Source of the DNA: Synechococcus sp. PCC 6312
Lineage (GTDB): Bacteria > Cyanobacteriota > Cyanobacteriia > Thermosynechococcales > Thermosynechococcaceae
DNA length: 64,000 nucleotides
Assembly: GCF_000316685.1 (NCBI RefSeq)
Contig: NC_019680.1
Span: 2,481,501-2,545,500, forward strand
Direction: 5' to 3'
Shown: piece after piece, positions 27,058 through 36,483 of the stretch
Layout: each line of letters starts with the position of its first letter
How positions within the stretch are numbered: the first letter of the stretch is position 1
Made by a program: the position numbers and the translations under genes
Notes under the pieces: generated by a model
What the model was told of the DNA's origin: nothing
Databases searched by the model: none
Seen by the model: the letters and a program-made list of their open reading frames with translations, nothing else

Positions 27058-27774
27058 TTAACCTTGGATTAAACGTTTCATATCCTGGACTGCCCGCTCC
27101 AGCCCCAGCAAAACGGCTCGGCTAATCAGGCTATGACCAATGTTGAGTTCCTCCATTCCAGGAATTTTGGCCACAGGGACAACATTTTCATAGGTCAGTC
27201 CATGGCCAGCGTTAACCCGTAATCCCAGTTCTTGGGCCCAGGCCACGCCTTTGATTAAATTTTGGAGTTCCTGGTCGCGACTGGGTTCGTCTTTGGCTTC
27301 GGCATAGGCACCTGTGTGCAGTTCAATCAATAAGGCTCCCGTATCGGCACTGGCCTGGATTTGCTCTGGGTTGGCATCAATAAATAAACTCACCGGAATC
27401 CCATGATTTTGCAGGGTCGTGACAACCTCTTTCAGACCGACCAACTGACCGGCCACATCCAGGCCCCCCTCAGTCGTAATTTCTTGACGGCGTTCAGGCA
27501 CAAGGGTGACATAATCCGGCTTAATCTCTAGGGCGATTGCAACCATTTCCGGGGTGGCCGCCATTTCCAGATTTAAATGGGTACGGACAATTTGCCGGAG
27601 AATCCGTACATCTCGCTCTTGAATATGCCGCCGGTCTTCCCGTAAATGCACCGTAATCCCATCGGCCCCAGCCAGTTCCGCGATCACTGCCGCCGCAACT
27701 GGATCCGGTTCGATGGTCGCCCTGGCCTGGCGAATGGTGGCAACATGGTCAATATTGACTCCGAGCGTGGGCAA
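27058..27774 (-). CDS. pdxJ: Pyridoxine 5'-phosphate synthase
   Basis: Final ring-closing step of DXP-dependent vitamin B6 synthesis. About 238 aa, the normal family length, when started at TTG 27774, which has AGGAG nine bases upstream. A longer in-frame TTG start at 27816 would add 14 residues. Motifs: [64 protein letters not shown] and [12 protein letters not shown]. Divergent from the RNase Z gene. Confidence 0.94.
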   Translation of the reverse strand: MPTLGVNIDHVATIRQARATIEPDPVAAAVIAELAGADGITVHLREDRRHIQERDVRILRQIVRTHLNLEMAATPEMVAIALEIKPDYVTLVPERRQEITTEGGLDVAGQLVGLKEVVTTLQNHGIPVSLFIDANPEQIQASADTGALLIELHTGAYAEAKDEPSRDQELQNLIKGVAWAQELGLRVNAGHGLTYENVVPVAKIPGMEELNIGHSLISRAVLLGLERAVQDMKRLIQG

Positions 27775-27907
27775 CTTCTTAAGCTCCTGGGTTAACAGCT
27801 GTCTTAATTGTGGCAATTTGGTGCTTCTCTTGGCAAACAGCAGGATGCTCCAGGCCTGGTTCTGTAACCCCTATGATCAAGAAGTGGGTGATTTAATAGG
27901 TTGATCT

Positions 27908-29269
27908 GTGGAAATTACCTTTTTAGGCACCAGTTCGGGAGTTCCAACGCGCTCGCGCAATGTTTCGAGTGTGGCATTGCGACTAACCCAACGGGGAGAA
28001 ATTTGGTTATTTGACTGTGGGGAAGGGACTCAACACCAGTTGCTTCGCAGCAATTTACGCAGCAGCCAAATTCGCCGTATTTTTGTGACCCACATGCACG
28101 GGGATCATATTTTTGGCCTGATGGGATTGTTAGCCAGTTGCGGGATGGCGGGGACAGTGAGTGAAATTGACCTCTATGGACCGCCGGGGTTGGATCGCTA
28201 TATAGAAAATTGCCAAAAATGGTCGCAAATGCATCTGCACTATACCTTACGGGTGCATACGGTTTCCCCAGGCCGGGTCTATGAAGACGCAGATTATTCT
28301 GTCACCTGTGGGCCGTTGCATCATCGCGTCACCGCCTATGGCTATCGAATTCAAGAAACGGATCGGCCGGGGCGGTTTGATGTGGAAAAAGCAAAAGCTT
28401 TGGGGATTCCCTTTGGGCCGGTCTATGGACAACTGAAACAGGGAAAAACGGTCAAGCTTGGGGATGGCCGCACCTTTGACGGTCGAGATTTTTGTGATCC
28501 GCCAGAGTTGGGCCGCTCCCTCGCCTATTGCACCGACACAATCTATTGTGATGCAGCGGTTCAGTTAGCCTACCAGGCCGATGTTTTAATCCATGAATCT
28601 ACCTTTGCCCACCAAGACATAGATATGGCTGAACAACGGCTCCACTCCACTTCGACAATGGCGGCCCAAGTTGCAGCCACGGCCCAAGTTAAGCTCTTGT
28701 TTCTGACCCACTTTAGCCCCCGCTATGCCCCTGGGAATGCCCTCCGAGTTGAAGATCTCTTAGCTGAAGCCCAGGCCATTTTTCCCAATAGCCAACTGGC
28801 CCGCGATTTTCTCACCTATGAATTGCCCCGTCACCGGACTATTGCCCCATCTCCAGAAGCCACCCCCGCGCCAGTCGGAGAACCCGTCCCTGTTAGCCCG
28901 CGCCAATCCCATCGGTATGAGTCTCTCAAACATCTTTCGCCAACCGAATTTAAGAACTTAGTTGGAGTTACCCTCGAAACCTTTAGGGCATTGGTAAAGC
29001 TGATTCCCCTGAAAATGGCCCCTCGGTCTTCCCAACCCAAAGCTACACTGTCCCCGGAAAATCAAGTCCTGATGGCCTTGCATTATTGGCGCAATCATTT
29101 AACTTATCGAGAGGTTGCTAGTTCATGGGATTTGGGAGAGTCAGCCGTATCCAAATTGATCCGAGAGGTGAAAACGCACATGACTAACTCCAACCAGTTC
29201 CGAGTTATCACCCAGGCCGAGACGAAAGCAAACCCAGGCCTGGTCATCATGGCCCTTCAGTCTGAATAA
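27908..29269 (+). CDS. rnz: Ribonuclease Z fused to a transposase-type helix-turn-helix domain
   Basis: tRNA 3'-end endonuclease. Residues 1-308 form a complete RNase Z (metallo-beta-lactamase fold): MEITFLGTSSGVPT, metal ligands His62, His64, Asp66, His67 in THMHGDHIFGL, HESTFAH, and THFSPRY near residue 267. The family normally ends at ~310-325. Here a Pro-rich linker (309-335) joins about 118 more residues: HLSPTEFKNLVGVTLETFRAL, LSPENQVLMALHYWRNHLTY, then helix-turn-helix REVASSWDLGESAVSKLIREV (401-421). That matches the N-terminal HTH of IS5-type DDE transposases; no DDE catalytic part follows. The frame is open throughout. GTG start. Confidence 0.9.
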   Translation: MEITFLGTSSGVPTRSRNVSSVALRLTQRGEIWLFDCGEGTQHQLLRSNLRSSQIRRIFVTHMHGDHIFGLMGLLASCGMAGTVSEIDLYGPPGLDRYIENCQKWSQMHLHYTLRVHTVSPGRVYEDADYSVTCGPLHHRVTAYGYRIQETDRPGRFDVEKAKALGIPFGPVYGQLKQGKTVKLGDGRTFDGRDFCDPPELGRSLAYCTDTIYCDAAVQLAYQADVLIHESTFAHQDIDMAEQRLHSTSTMAAQVAATAQVKLLFLTHFSPRYAPGNALRVEDLLAEAQAIFPNSQLARDFLTYELPRHRTIAPSPEATPAPVGEPVPVSPRQSHRYESLKHLSPTEFKNLVGVTLETFRALVKLIPLKMAPRSSQPKATLSPENQVLMALHYWRNHLTYREVASSWDLGESAVSKLIREVKTHMTNSNQFRVITQAETKANPGLVIMALQSE

Positions 29270-29297
29270 CCCCTTTTCAATGCAGGATGTCCCAATA

Positions 29298-29843
29298 ATG
29301 AGCAGTTCTTGGCAAAGGTTGTGGAACTTCACAAAACCATTCCTTGTTGTTAGTTTTTGTCTGGGAATAATGATGCTTGGGTTCACTTGCCCCGCCCAGG
29401 CCCGTCTGCAAGAAATCGAAGAAGCTCCAGAGCAAATGGTCTATCAATCGCGGCAAGCAGTCCGAGATCAACAAAATCAAACCTGGCAGATTATTGCCTA
29501 TCAGCGGGTCAAGGCGGGCCAAATTAGTGATCCTTATTTACGAGTCGTCGGCTTTCCAGGAATTGTCCGCATTGATGCCGAGTTGCCGCTGATCATGAGC
29601 AATGCCCTCGGAGATCGATTTGCGGCCCCACCCGCTTTTGATAATCTGTTTACGGATACAACCCACCCAGAATCCCATATTGCTCAATATGATTTAGCGG
29701 ACGTTATCCCTAGGTTGAATATTGCTGTGCCCTTACGTTTAGAAATCCCCAGCCCAGAAAAAGCCGTCATCAACATCAGTCCATCGGCATTGTTTGAATG
29801 GCAGAATCTCTCAAGAACAAGTCAAGGGAAAACCCAAGAGTGA
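29298..29843 (+). CDS. DUF3122 family exported protein
   Basis: A 181-aa protein with a cleavable-looking signal peptide (hydrophobic residues ~14-30, ending CPAQARL). The mature part carries EEAPEQMVYQSRQAVRDQ, a beta-rich middle and a C-terminal FEWQNL, the pattern of the cyanobacterial DUF3122 family. Probably lumenal or periplasmic; function unknown. An in-frame ATG at 29280 is an alternative start. Confidence 0.7.
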   Translation: MSSSWQRLWNFTKPFLVVSFCLGIMMLGFTCPAQARLQEIEEAPEQMVYQSRQAVRDQQNQTWQIIAYQRVKAGQISDPYLRVVGFPGIVRIDAELPLIMSNALGDRFAAPPAFDNLFTDTTHPESHIAQYDLADVIPRLNIAVPLRLEIPSPEKAVINISPSALFEWQNLSRTSQGKTQE

Positions 29844-29885
29844 GACTGTTGAACGCGCTAATTCCGTTGTCTGATCCAGGCCCCA

Positions 29886-30638
29886 ATGACGATTAAGTCC
29901 CCGCTGCGATACCCCGGTGGTAAATCCAGAGCCGTTGACACCATTACTCGCTTAATTCCTAAAGATGTGAGTCGGTTAGTCTCGCCATTTTTGGGGGGAG
30001 GCTCCATTGAACTGGCCTGTGCCGAAAAGGGGATTAAGGTTCAGGGGTTTGATATCTTTCAACCATTAGTGGCCTTTTGGCAGTATTTGTTAACAGACCC
30101 CGAACAATTAGCCGCCGCCGTCCAAGCTCACTATCCCCTGACTAAAACTCGATTTTATGAATTGCAAGCCCAACATCAAGATGTAGCCACCCCAGAACAG
30201 GCGGTCTTATTTTTTGTCTTGAATCGGGCCTCTTTTTCCGGCACAACCCTGAGCGGCGGCTGCTCGCAACAATCCGTAACCCAACGTTTTACCCAATCCT
30301 CCATTGAACGGCTGCGAAATTTCCGAGTGGATCATTTCAGCGTGGCCTGGGCCGATTATCAGACCGTACTGGAAAACTACGCCGATGAGTTTATGTATCT
30401 TGACCCACCCTATTTGATTAAATCCACGTTGTACGGCAATCGCGGCAGCACCCATAAAGGATTTGATCACCAGGCCTTGGCCGAAAACCTAAAAACCTGT
30501 CAGCGGTGGATTTTGTCTTACAATCATTGTCCAGAAATTCTTGAGCTTTATCGGGATTATGAGATTATTTTTCCAGACTGGAAATATGGCATGAGTCGCA
30601 ATAAGACAAGTAAAGAAATCTTGGTGGTGAATATCTAG
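29886..30638 (+). CDS. D12-class DNA adenine N6-methyltransferase, solitary
   Basis: A 250-aa Dam-type enzyme. SPLRYPGGKSR (residues 5-15) and FLGGGSIELAC (35-45) form the AdoMet-binding motifs; catalytic DPPY is residues 173-176 (YLDPPYLI). The length is that of a full single-domain D12 MTase. No restriction endonuclease or specificity gene adjoins it, so it is probably an orphan. The recognition site cannot be read from the sequence. It precedes livG by 2 bp, probably a chance of gene packing. Confidence 0.88.
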   Translation: MTIKSPLRYPGGKSRAVDTITRLIPKDVSRLVSPFLGGGSIELACAEKGIKVQGFDIFQPLVAFWQYLLTDPEQLAAAVQAHYPLTKTRFYELQAQHQDVATPEQAVLFFVLNRASFSGTTLSGGCSQQSVTQRFTQSSIERLRNFRVDHFSVAWADYQTVLENYADEFMYLDPPYLIKSTLYGNRGSTHKGFDHQALAENLKTCQRWILSYNHCPEILELYRDYEIIFPDWKYGMSRNKTSKEILVVNI

Positions 30639-30640
30639 AT

Positions 30641-31423
30641 ATGGATGATTTATCTCCCCTTCTATCCATTCAACATCTCAGTCGTACCTTTGGGGGCCTG
30701 GTGGCGGTTAATGATGTCTCTTTTGCGATTGAAACCGGTGAGATTTTTGGCTTAATTGGCCCCAATGGTGCGGGGAAAACAACTCTGTTTAACATCATAA
30801 CCGGCGTAATTCCCCCCACTCAGGGACAGTTCCTCCTTCGTAATCAATCGTTGGTCGGCTATCACCCCCATCAAATTACCCAGCGAGGCATTGCCCGTAC
30901 CTTTCAAAATATTCGCTTGTTTCGGGATTTGTCGGTTTTAGACAATGTCTTGATTGGTCGTCATATTCATACCCCCGTTAAGCTCTGGCCTGGAATTTTG
31001 CCGTTAAAAAAAGTTAATAATTGGGAGCGGGTTGCCAAAGAGGAAGCCTTAGAACTCTTAAATCTCCTCGGCCTGGGAGGGCGACAATCGGAAAAAGCGA
31101 GTCATTTAGCCTATGGGGAACAACGCCGTTTAGAAATTGCCCGAGCCTTGGCCGTTCGTCCGCAAATCTTACTCTTAGATGAACCGGCCGCGGGGATGAA
31201 TCCGACGGAAAAACAGGAACTCTGTGAGTTTATTCGCCAAATTCAGAAAACATTTCAATTAACGATTGTTTTGATTGAGCATCATGTTCCTTTGGTAATG
31301 GGCCTATCTGACCGGATTGCGGTTTTAGACTTTGGGCAGTTAATTGCTCTGGGCAAACCGGATGCAGTGCGTCAAGATGCGGCCGTGATCGCGGCTTATT
31401 TGGGAGATCAACATGAGCCTTGA
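30641..31423 (+). CDS. livG: Branched-chain/neutral amino-acid ABC transporter ATPase (LivG type)
   Basis: A 260-aa ABC ATPase with Walker A GPNGAGKTT, LivG-type insertion, signature LAYGEQRRLEIARA, Walker B ILLLDEPAAGMNP (with Asp-Glu) and the switch His in IEHHVPLVMGLSDR. It energises uptake of hydrophobic or neutral amino acids; the closest cyanobacterial role is NatA of the N-I system. It overlaps livF by 11 bp. No permease or binding-protein gene is nearby, as is common where the nat genes are scattered. Confidence 0.9.
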   Translation: MDDLSPLLSIQHLSRTFGGLVAVNDVSFAIETGEIFGLIGPNGAGKTTLFNIITGVIPPTQGQFLLRNQSLVGYHPHQITQRGIARTFQNIRLFRDLSVLDNVLIGRHIHTPVKLWPGILPLKKVNNWERVAKEEALELLNLLGLGGRQSEKASHLAYGEQRRLEIARALAVRPQILLLDEPAAGMNPTEKQELCEFIRQIQKTFQLTIVLIEHHVPLVMGLSDRIAVLDFGQLIALGKPDAVRQDAAVIAAYLGDQHEP

Positions 31424-32132
31424 TGCCCACCTCCTAGTCTTAGAAAATGTTGCGGTTAATTACGGTCAAATCCAGGCCCTGCGACAGTTTAACCTGACCA
31501 TCCAGGCCGGGGAATGTATCACCTTAATTGGGGCCAATGGAGCAGGCAAAAGTACCACCCTGAAAGCTATTTCTCGTTTAGTCCCCCTCAGCCACGGCCA
31601 GATTCTTTATCAGGGGCGTAGTATTCATCGTTATCGGGCCGAGGAGTTGGTCAGTTTGGGGTTAGCCCATGTGCCGGAGGGGCGGCGAATTCTCTCCCGT
31701 TTAACGGTCTTAGATAACTTGAAACTGGGGGCCTACTGTCGTCATGATCGCCGGGAAATTAAGCAGGATTTAGCCCAACAATTTAGTTTTTTTCCCCGCT
31801 TGGCTGAACGTCAACATCAATTAGCGGGAACGTTGAGTGGGGGAGAACAGCAGATGTTAGCCTTAGCCCGTGCTCTCATGAGTCGGCCAAAATTGTTGTT
31901 ATTAGATGAACCTAGCCTCGGCCTGGCCCCGGTGATTGTTCAAGAAATTTTCAGTATTTTGAAGGAGTTACGACAGGAGGGAATTTCTTTACTTTTAGTG
32001 GAACAGAATGCCAATTTAGCTCTTGCAATTGCGGATCGGGGGTATGTGATTGAATCAGGGGAATTAATCCTCTCCGGAAATGCCAGTGATTTAGCCCAAG
32101 ATCAACGGGTGAAACAAGCCTATTTAGGTTGA
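31413..32132 (+). CDS. livF: Branched-chain/neutral amino-acid ABC transporter ATPase (LivF type)
   Basis: Second ATPase of the pair, 239 aa: Walker A GANGAGKST, signature LSGGEQQMLALARAL, Walker B LLLLDEPSLGLAP and VEQNANLALAIADRGYV, the LivF hallmark. It corresponds functionally to NatE-like ATPases. The start overlaps livG, so the two are co-translated and probably form a heterodimer. Confidence 0.9.
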   Translation: MSLDAHLLVLENVAVNYGQIQALRQFNLTIQAGECITLIGANGAGKSTTLKAISRLVPLSHGQILYQGRSIHRYRAEELVSLGLAHVPEGRRILSRLTVLDNLKLGAYCRHDRREIKQDLAQQFSFFPRLAERQHQLAGTLSGGEQQMLALARALMSRPKLLLLDEPSLGLAPVIVQEIFSILKELRQEGISLLLVEQNANLALAIADRGYVIESGELILSGNASDLAQDQRVKQAYLG

Positions 32133-32139
32133 AAATTGA

Positions 32140-32778
32140 TTAAGTTCCGGGTAGTTGGCGCAATTCTGGACTTAAATGGGAACGCTCGCCCAAGGCTAAC
32201 AGTAATGGCCCATGATCTCCATACTCAACCACTGCCACTGAGGCCACTGGTGCCGCAATCCGATCCCGAAATCGCCCCACATCAATACCTAAAAGCCCAC
32301 AAATCATAATCCGAATCGTGGCTTTATGGGACACAATCAAAATGTTGCCGCTGACATGGGTTTGTTCAATTTCCGTCAGGACTTGGTTACTCCGATAGGC
32401 AATATCAACCCCCCGTTCTCCTTGAGTCGGTGCGTGCCAACCGGGATCCGCTAACCAACTGACATAATCATCATGAAACTTGAGATTCACCTCTTGGGGA
32501 TTCAGGCCTTCCCATTGGCCATAGTGAATTTCCTTCAGGCCATCCCGTAACTCCATCGTTAATCCCAAGGCCTGACATAAGGGCGCAGCGGTGGCCTGGG
32601 TACGTTTCATCGGACTGACATAGGCGGCTGTCCAGGCCAAATTTTTGTAACCCTCAGCAAAGGCTTGGGCCATGGCCGTTCCCTCTGGAGTCAAATCTGG
32701 GTCTAAGGCTCCACAAAAGGCATTGGCGCGACTGTAGGGGGTTTGACCGTGGCGAAGAAAATAGAGTTTTAGGGGCAT
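32140..32778 (-). CDS. Histidine phosphatase (phosphoglycerate-mutase-like)
   Basis: A 212-aa member of the histidine phosphatase superfamily. The catalytic motif LRHGQT lies at the N-terminus; SPMKRTQATA, EIHYGQWEG and the second His in VSHKATIRIMI complete the active site. The members include phosphatases such as CobC and sugar-phosphate phosphatases; the substrate is not predictable. The ATG at 32778 is two bases from the stop of the upstream coiled-coil gene, so the two form an operon. Confidence 0.88.
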   Translation of the reverse strand: MPLKLYFLRHGQTPYSRANAFCGALDPDLTPEGTAMAQAFAEGYKNLAWTAAYVSPMKRTQATAAPLCQALGLTMELRDGLKEIHYGQWEGLNPQEVNLKFHDDYVSWLADPGWHAPTQGERGVDIAYRSNQVLTEIEQTHVSGNILIVSHKATIRIMICGLLGIDVGRFRDRIAAPVASVAVVEYGDHGPLLLALGERSHLSPELRQLPGT

Positions 32779-32780
32779 GA

Positions 32781-33191
32781 TTAACGTCCGAGGAGATGAT
32801 GGATCCAGGCCCGTAGCCAAGGCTCAAAGGGATGCAAGATGGCGTTTCCGATCACAAAGGTGCCTACCATGATCAGGCCATGACTTGTCCAGTACCATAG
32901 CTTACTGCCCCGTTCTAAAAATTGGGTTAAGGCGGCTTGATGAACTAGGTTGATTCGGGTCGCGCTTGGGTGGGTGGGTGGGGCTAAATGCCGGATGGGG
33001 GCAATATGACAGCGGATGTCGGCCATTTCTTGCTGAATCTCGGCCTGGAGTTGTTGGACATCGGCTTGAAACTGTTGGACTCCCCGTTTGAAGTCGGCCA
33101 CCTCCTGTTGGAATTGCTTTAAGTTCGCTTGGATCATTTGGGGGCTGGGAAAGTTTGGAGATTGTGAGGGATAAACAATGGGAGCAGACAT
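32781..33191 (-). CDS. Hypothetical coiled-coil protein with a C-terminal membrane helix
   Basis: A 136-aa protein. Residues ~18-62 form a regular coiled coil (QFQQEVADFKRGVQQF, VQQLQAEIQQEM). One hydrophobic helix lies near residues 100-118 (SHGLIMVGTFVIGNAIL). The C-terminus is Trp/His-rich. Likely a membrane-tethered scaffold; no family recognised. Confidence 0.6.
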   Translation of the reverse strand: MSAPIVYPSQSPNFPSPQMIQANLKQFQQEVADFKRGVQQFQADVQQLQAEIQQEMADIRCHIAPIRHLAPPTHPSATRINLVHQAALTQFLERGSKLWYWTSHGLIMVGTFVIGNAILHPFEPWLRAWIHHLLGR

Positions 33192-33258
33192 GGTGGTGTT
33201 TCGAGAGTTGTTTTTAACTTTAAGCTGGGGTTTGGGATCAGGGCAAATATTCGGGGGT

Positions 33259-35763
33259 TTAAGAATTGCTCAGGAGGCTCCAGGCCTGGACTAAGTTTAA
33301 CTGCATAATAGCGGCGACAATATTGAGAGTTTTCAATTCGGTAAGATTGGGATTTAAGCGGGCAACTTGGTCGAGGGCGGCTTGGGCTTGTCCTCCATGC
33401 CATTGGTAAAGATAAACCACGGCTAAATAGGCCCAGGCATAGGGATTTTTGGGATCCAGTTGGGTAATGCGTTGGGCGGTTTGAGTGGCGGCAGGGGCCT
33501 GGCGTTGGAGAACCTGGGTTAATAACAGCGTATAAAGTTGCTCCAGATTATCGGGGTCGGTTTGGAGGCGAAATTGAGCGGCCGTGGCCAGTTGTTGATA
33601 GTAATCTTGGGTGGGGTCGGCCTGGTTCATCCGGTTGAGATTGTTAAACACAGGATCCAGTTGGCCGCTACGGAGAGCCGGAATCAGTTGCCGAAATTGG
33701 CTGAGTAAATCCGGGGTGGTTGTCGGGGAGAGGGGAATTTTATCATCTAAGGTCATTTGGGCGGTGGTGGCCAGGGGATAACTCTCTTGGGAAACCCGAT
33801 TCACATAGGCAGCGGTTAAACCATAGGGGCCTGGGGCGAGTCCAGTGGGTAAGGGCATCACCAACCGCTCCAATACACAAAAATTCTCCCTTGCAGCAGA
33901 TTGACTTAGGCTCCGGCCTCGATCCAGATTTCCCAGGCCAATGCCATGATCATGCACCCAGGCCTGGTGTTGTAGAGCCTTGCTCGTTCGTAGAGCATTT
34001 TGCCAGGTGAGAATCAAGACTCCCTGCTCTAAGGCATCCCAAGGGCCACAAACTTGATAGGTGACGGGAATGGCCTGTTGGGGATTAACAGCAGTGGGGA
34101 CTTTCACCTCTTGCAGTCTAATTTGGGGGCTTTGGCTGGCCTGGGGTGCAACTTCAATTTGGGGGGACTGTTGTTGGTAAAGTTTAAGTTCACTGCCATC
34201 GGCTAAATTCCAGGCCTGGGCCAGGCGTAAATTTGGACTCGTTGGAATCCGTTGAGCAAGGGCCGCTTTTCCAGGGGCAAAATTATGATCCACGCCCTGA
34301 ACCCCAGTTTTGATGATGAACCAGGGGAAATCATCCAGGTCCTTGGCAACCCCTTCCGGTTGGAATCCCACTTCCCGAGCAAAGACACGAAAATCCTCCA
34401 CCTGCCCGTAATAGTTCAAATTCATCGGGTTCACGGTGGCCGTATTGGGAATCACCGCCAGGGTTGAGCGTAAATAGGGCTGGGCCTGGGCGATGGTTTG
34501 CGTCACTTCCGCCAGGGGATAAGCGGGGCCGGGGCTGGGTAAATGACGGCCACTCCACTGACTCAATAGGGGGATCGGAAACCAATTACCCAAGGCCCAG
34601 GCAAGGGTGAGCGCGGCGGCCAGAGTTGGTAAAATTCCGGCCCAGGCCCTAGACCAAACCGTAAACCCCCGACTTAAGAGCACTAAAAGAATCGGCACAA
34701 TCGGGACAATATGGCGCGGATCCTTGTTTTGGGGAATTGAGAATAAGACATAGGTTCCCAAAAGGAAAATCAGTAACCAAGCTCCACTTTGCCAGGGCTG
34801 CGGATTGATCCGAATATTACCCCGCCAGAGGGTATAGCCTAACCAGAGTAAAAAACTCCCCAGAGATAACCAGAGAACTGGCCCAGTGACGAGATCGGGT
34901 AGTTGACGCAGGTAGTAGCTCCAGTTTGACCCAACATCCCCTGGAATTACCCCCTCTGGTTGCCAGTTGCGATTGGAGCGATCCGTAGAAGTCAGAATGG
35001 TCAGCCAGTTGGCCTGGAACCAAAAACCAGCCGTCCATAAGGCCACCAGGCCCAGGCAGAGGAATTGTCCCCAGCGGCCCCAGGATTTAGCTTTGCTGAT
35101 TTCGATCAACATCCAGGCCAAAGGCACAGCAAAGAATAGAATGGCGGTTGGTTTTGTCAGAATGGTTAGCCCCAGGCCACCGCCCGTTAATCCAGCCCAG
35201 AGCCAACTCCAACCCGTGCTCCTTTTGTGCAGTAGCGACCAGCGCCAGGCCGTCAGACCCCAAAACGTCAGCGTCACCATCGCCACCAGGCCATAGTCCA
35301 GCAGATAGTCCAAACGCAACTGGATCAAAAAAGGCATCCACAACGAAAATCCGGCGGCCCATAGACCTGTAGCTCGTCCGGCACTCTCAAACAGCAGTCG
35401 CCCCAGGCCATAGGTGGCAACCAGTAAAATCGCCGTGAATAATAAATTAACCGCAATGGCCACATCCACCCCAGTTCCCCAGAAAGTCAGAAAGGGCACT
35501 GTTGCTAAATAGACTAGGGGAGCTCGATAACTGGGGGATAATCGCCACAGACTGGCCCACCATTCGCCTGAAAACAGGTTGGGTTGCCAAAAGGCCCGCC
35601 AATAGTCCAAGGCTCGACTGAGATGATCCCCCTGATCCCAGGCCGGCACGGAATGGTCCAACTGCAACCAGAGGCGATCAAAGATCGTTGCCCCCAGCCA
35701 GAGCATGACTAAAATCAGCGGATCACGCCATCGAGGAATTGAACGAGTTAGGAATTTAGACAA
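33259..35763 (-). CDS. GT39/ArnT-like membrane glycosyltransferase with TPR C-terminus
   Basis: An 834-aa protein. The first ~430 residues contain about ten hydrophobic helices; the early acidic loop AWDQGDH between helices 1 and 2 and the periplasmic loops match GT-C (PMT_2/ArnT-like) transferases that use polyprenyl-phosphate sugars. A soluble beta-rich region (about 440-690) follows, then helical TPR-like repeats to the C-terminus (ITQLDPKNPYAWAYLAVVYL). Sugar and acceptor are unknown; the role may be glycosylation of envelope components. Confidence 0.75.
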   Translation of the reverse strand: MSKFLTRSIPRWRDPLILVMLWLGATIFDRLWLQLDHSVPAWDQGDHLSRALDYWRAFWQPNLFSGEWWASLWRLSPSYRAPLVYLATVPFLTFWGTGVDVAIAVNLLFTAILLVATYGLGRLLFESAGRATGLWAAGFSLWMPFLIQLRLDYLLDYGLVAMVTLTFWGLTAWRWSLLHKRSTGWSWLWAGLTGGGLGLTILTKPTAILFFAVPLAWMLIEISKAKSWGRWGQFLCLGLVALWTAGFWFQANWLTILTSTDRSNRNWQPEGVIPGDVGSNWSYYLRQLPDLVTGPVLWLSLGSFLLWLGYTLWRGNIRINPQPWQSGAWLLIFLLGTYVLFSIPQNKDPRHIVPIVPILLVLLSRGFTVWSRAWAGILPTLAAALTLAWALGNWFPIPLLSQWSGRHLPSPGPAYPLAEVTQTIAQAQPYLRSTLAVIPNTATVNPMNLNYYGQVEDFRVFAREVGFQPEGVAKDLDDFPWFIIKTGVQGVDHNFAPGKAALAQRIPTSPNLRLAQAWNLADGSELKLYQQQSPQIEVAPQASQSPQIRLQEVKVPTAVNPQQAIPVTYQVCGPWDALEQGVLILTWQNALRTSKALQHQAWVHDHGIGLGNLDRGRSLSQSAARENFCVLERLVMPLPTGLAPGPYGLTAAYVNRVSQESYPLATTAQMTLDDKIPLSPTTTPDLLSQFRQLIPALRSGQLDPVFNNLNRMNQADPTQDYYQQLATAAQFRLQTDPDNLEQLYTLLLTQVLQRQAPAATQTAQRITQLDPKNPYAWAYLAVVYLYQWHGGQAQAALDQVARLNPNLTELKTLNIVAAIMQLNLVQAWSLLSNS

Positions 35764-35922
35764 GGGATGCAGGGCCTAGTAGAGGAAAAGCAGTTACAAC
35801 CACAACTCAGGGGAGTATGGCATGACCAAACTATCACAAAGCCGTTTAGCCATTATTTTTTATTTTCTCTAGGCTTATTTCTGTAGAGCTTTGAGAGCTT
35901 TTCCTTTTTACAAGTTCTGGAA

Positions 35923-36459
35923 TCAGCCAAAATGTTGATGATGTCCATCGGGAAACTTGGTGCGAAAGTCATAAATGATTCCCTTGCTCTCTAGACCCAT
36001 ACTTTGAAACAGATTTGTGCCTTGGAGTTGGGCCTGATCTAGTACCGCTGCGTCTAAGTTGGCCCGGCTTAAAATAGCATCTCGTAAATCAGCCCCCGCC
36101 AAGTTCGCCCCCCGCAGATCGGCTCGCGTTAGATCGGCCCCCTGTAGATTTGCCCCCTGTAGGTTTGCCGCCCGAAGGTTAGCCCGAGAAAGATTGGCCC
36201 CAGCTAAGTTTGCCGCTGTTAAGTTGGCCTGGTAGAGTTGGGTATCCCCTAGTTCCGCCTCCGTAAAATTGGCTTTAATTAAAATGGCGCGTTGGAGTTG
36301 GGCGTAAGGGAGGTAGGCCTGGGAAAGATTAGCCGCAGTTAAATTGACATCCGCCAGCAAAGCCTCAAAATAGTCTAATTTGGACAGATTCGCGCCGCAA
36401 AAATTACGCTCTCCGGCCAGATAGGCTTGAATGAATTCCTCACGATTTAAGCTGGTCAT
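35923..36459 (-). CDS. Pentapeptide repeat protein
   Basis: About 178 aa, almost entirely A(D/N)Lxx pentapeptides (ANLAGANLSRANLRAANLQG, 20 residues of the core), forming a right-handed quadrilateral beta-helix. There is a short N-terminal helix (NREEFIQAYLAGERNF) and a C-terminal tail ending GHHQHFG. No signal peptide, so cytoplasmic. The dispersed inverted-repeat element ends 24 bases upstream of the ATG at 36459 and could influence expression. Function unknown. Confidence 0.85.
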   Translation of the reverse strand: MTSLNREEFIQAYLAGERNFCGANLSKLDYFEALLADVNLTAANLSQAYLPYAQLQRAILIKANFTEAELGDTQLYQANLTAANLAGANLSRANLRAANLQGANLQGADLTRADLRGANLAGADLRDAILSRANLDAAVLDQAQLQGTNLFQSMGLESKGIIYDFRTKFPDGHHQHFG

Positions 36460-36483
36460 AGTCTGCTTCTGAGTCAAGCTATC

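Noticed and set aside
29886-30638. Complete restriction-modification system
   Set aside because: The flanking genes (DUF3122 and livG) are unrelated and no endonuclease gene is close.
33134-33403. A minus-strand 89-codon frame overlapping two genes
   Set aside because: It overlaps the coiled-coil gene and the end of the GT39-like gene in another frame and has no recognisable domain.
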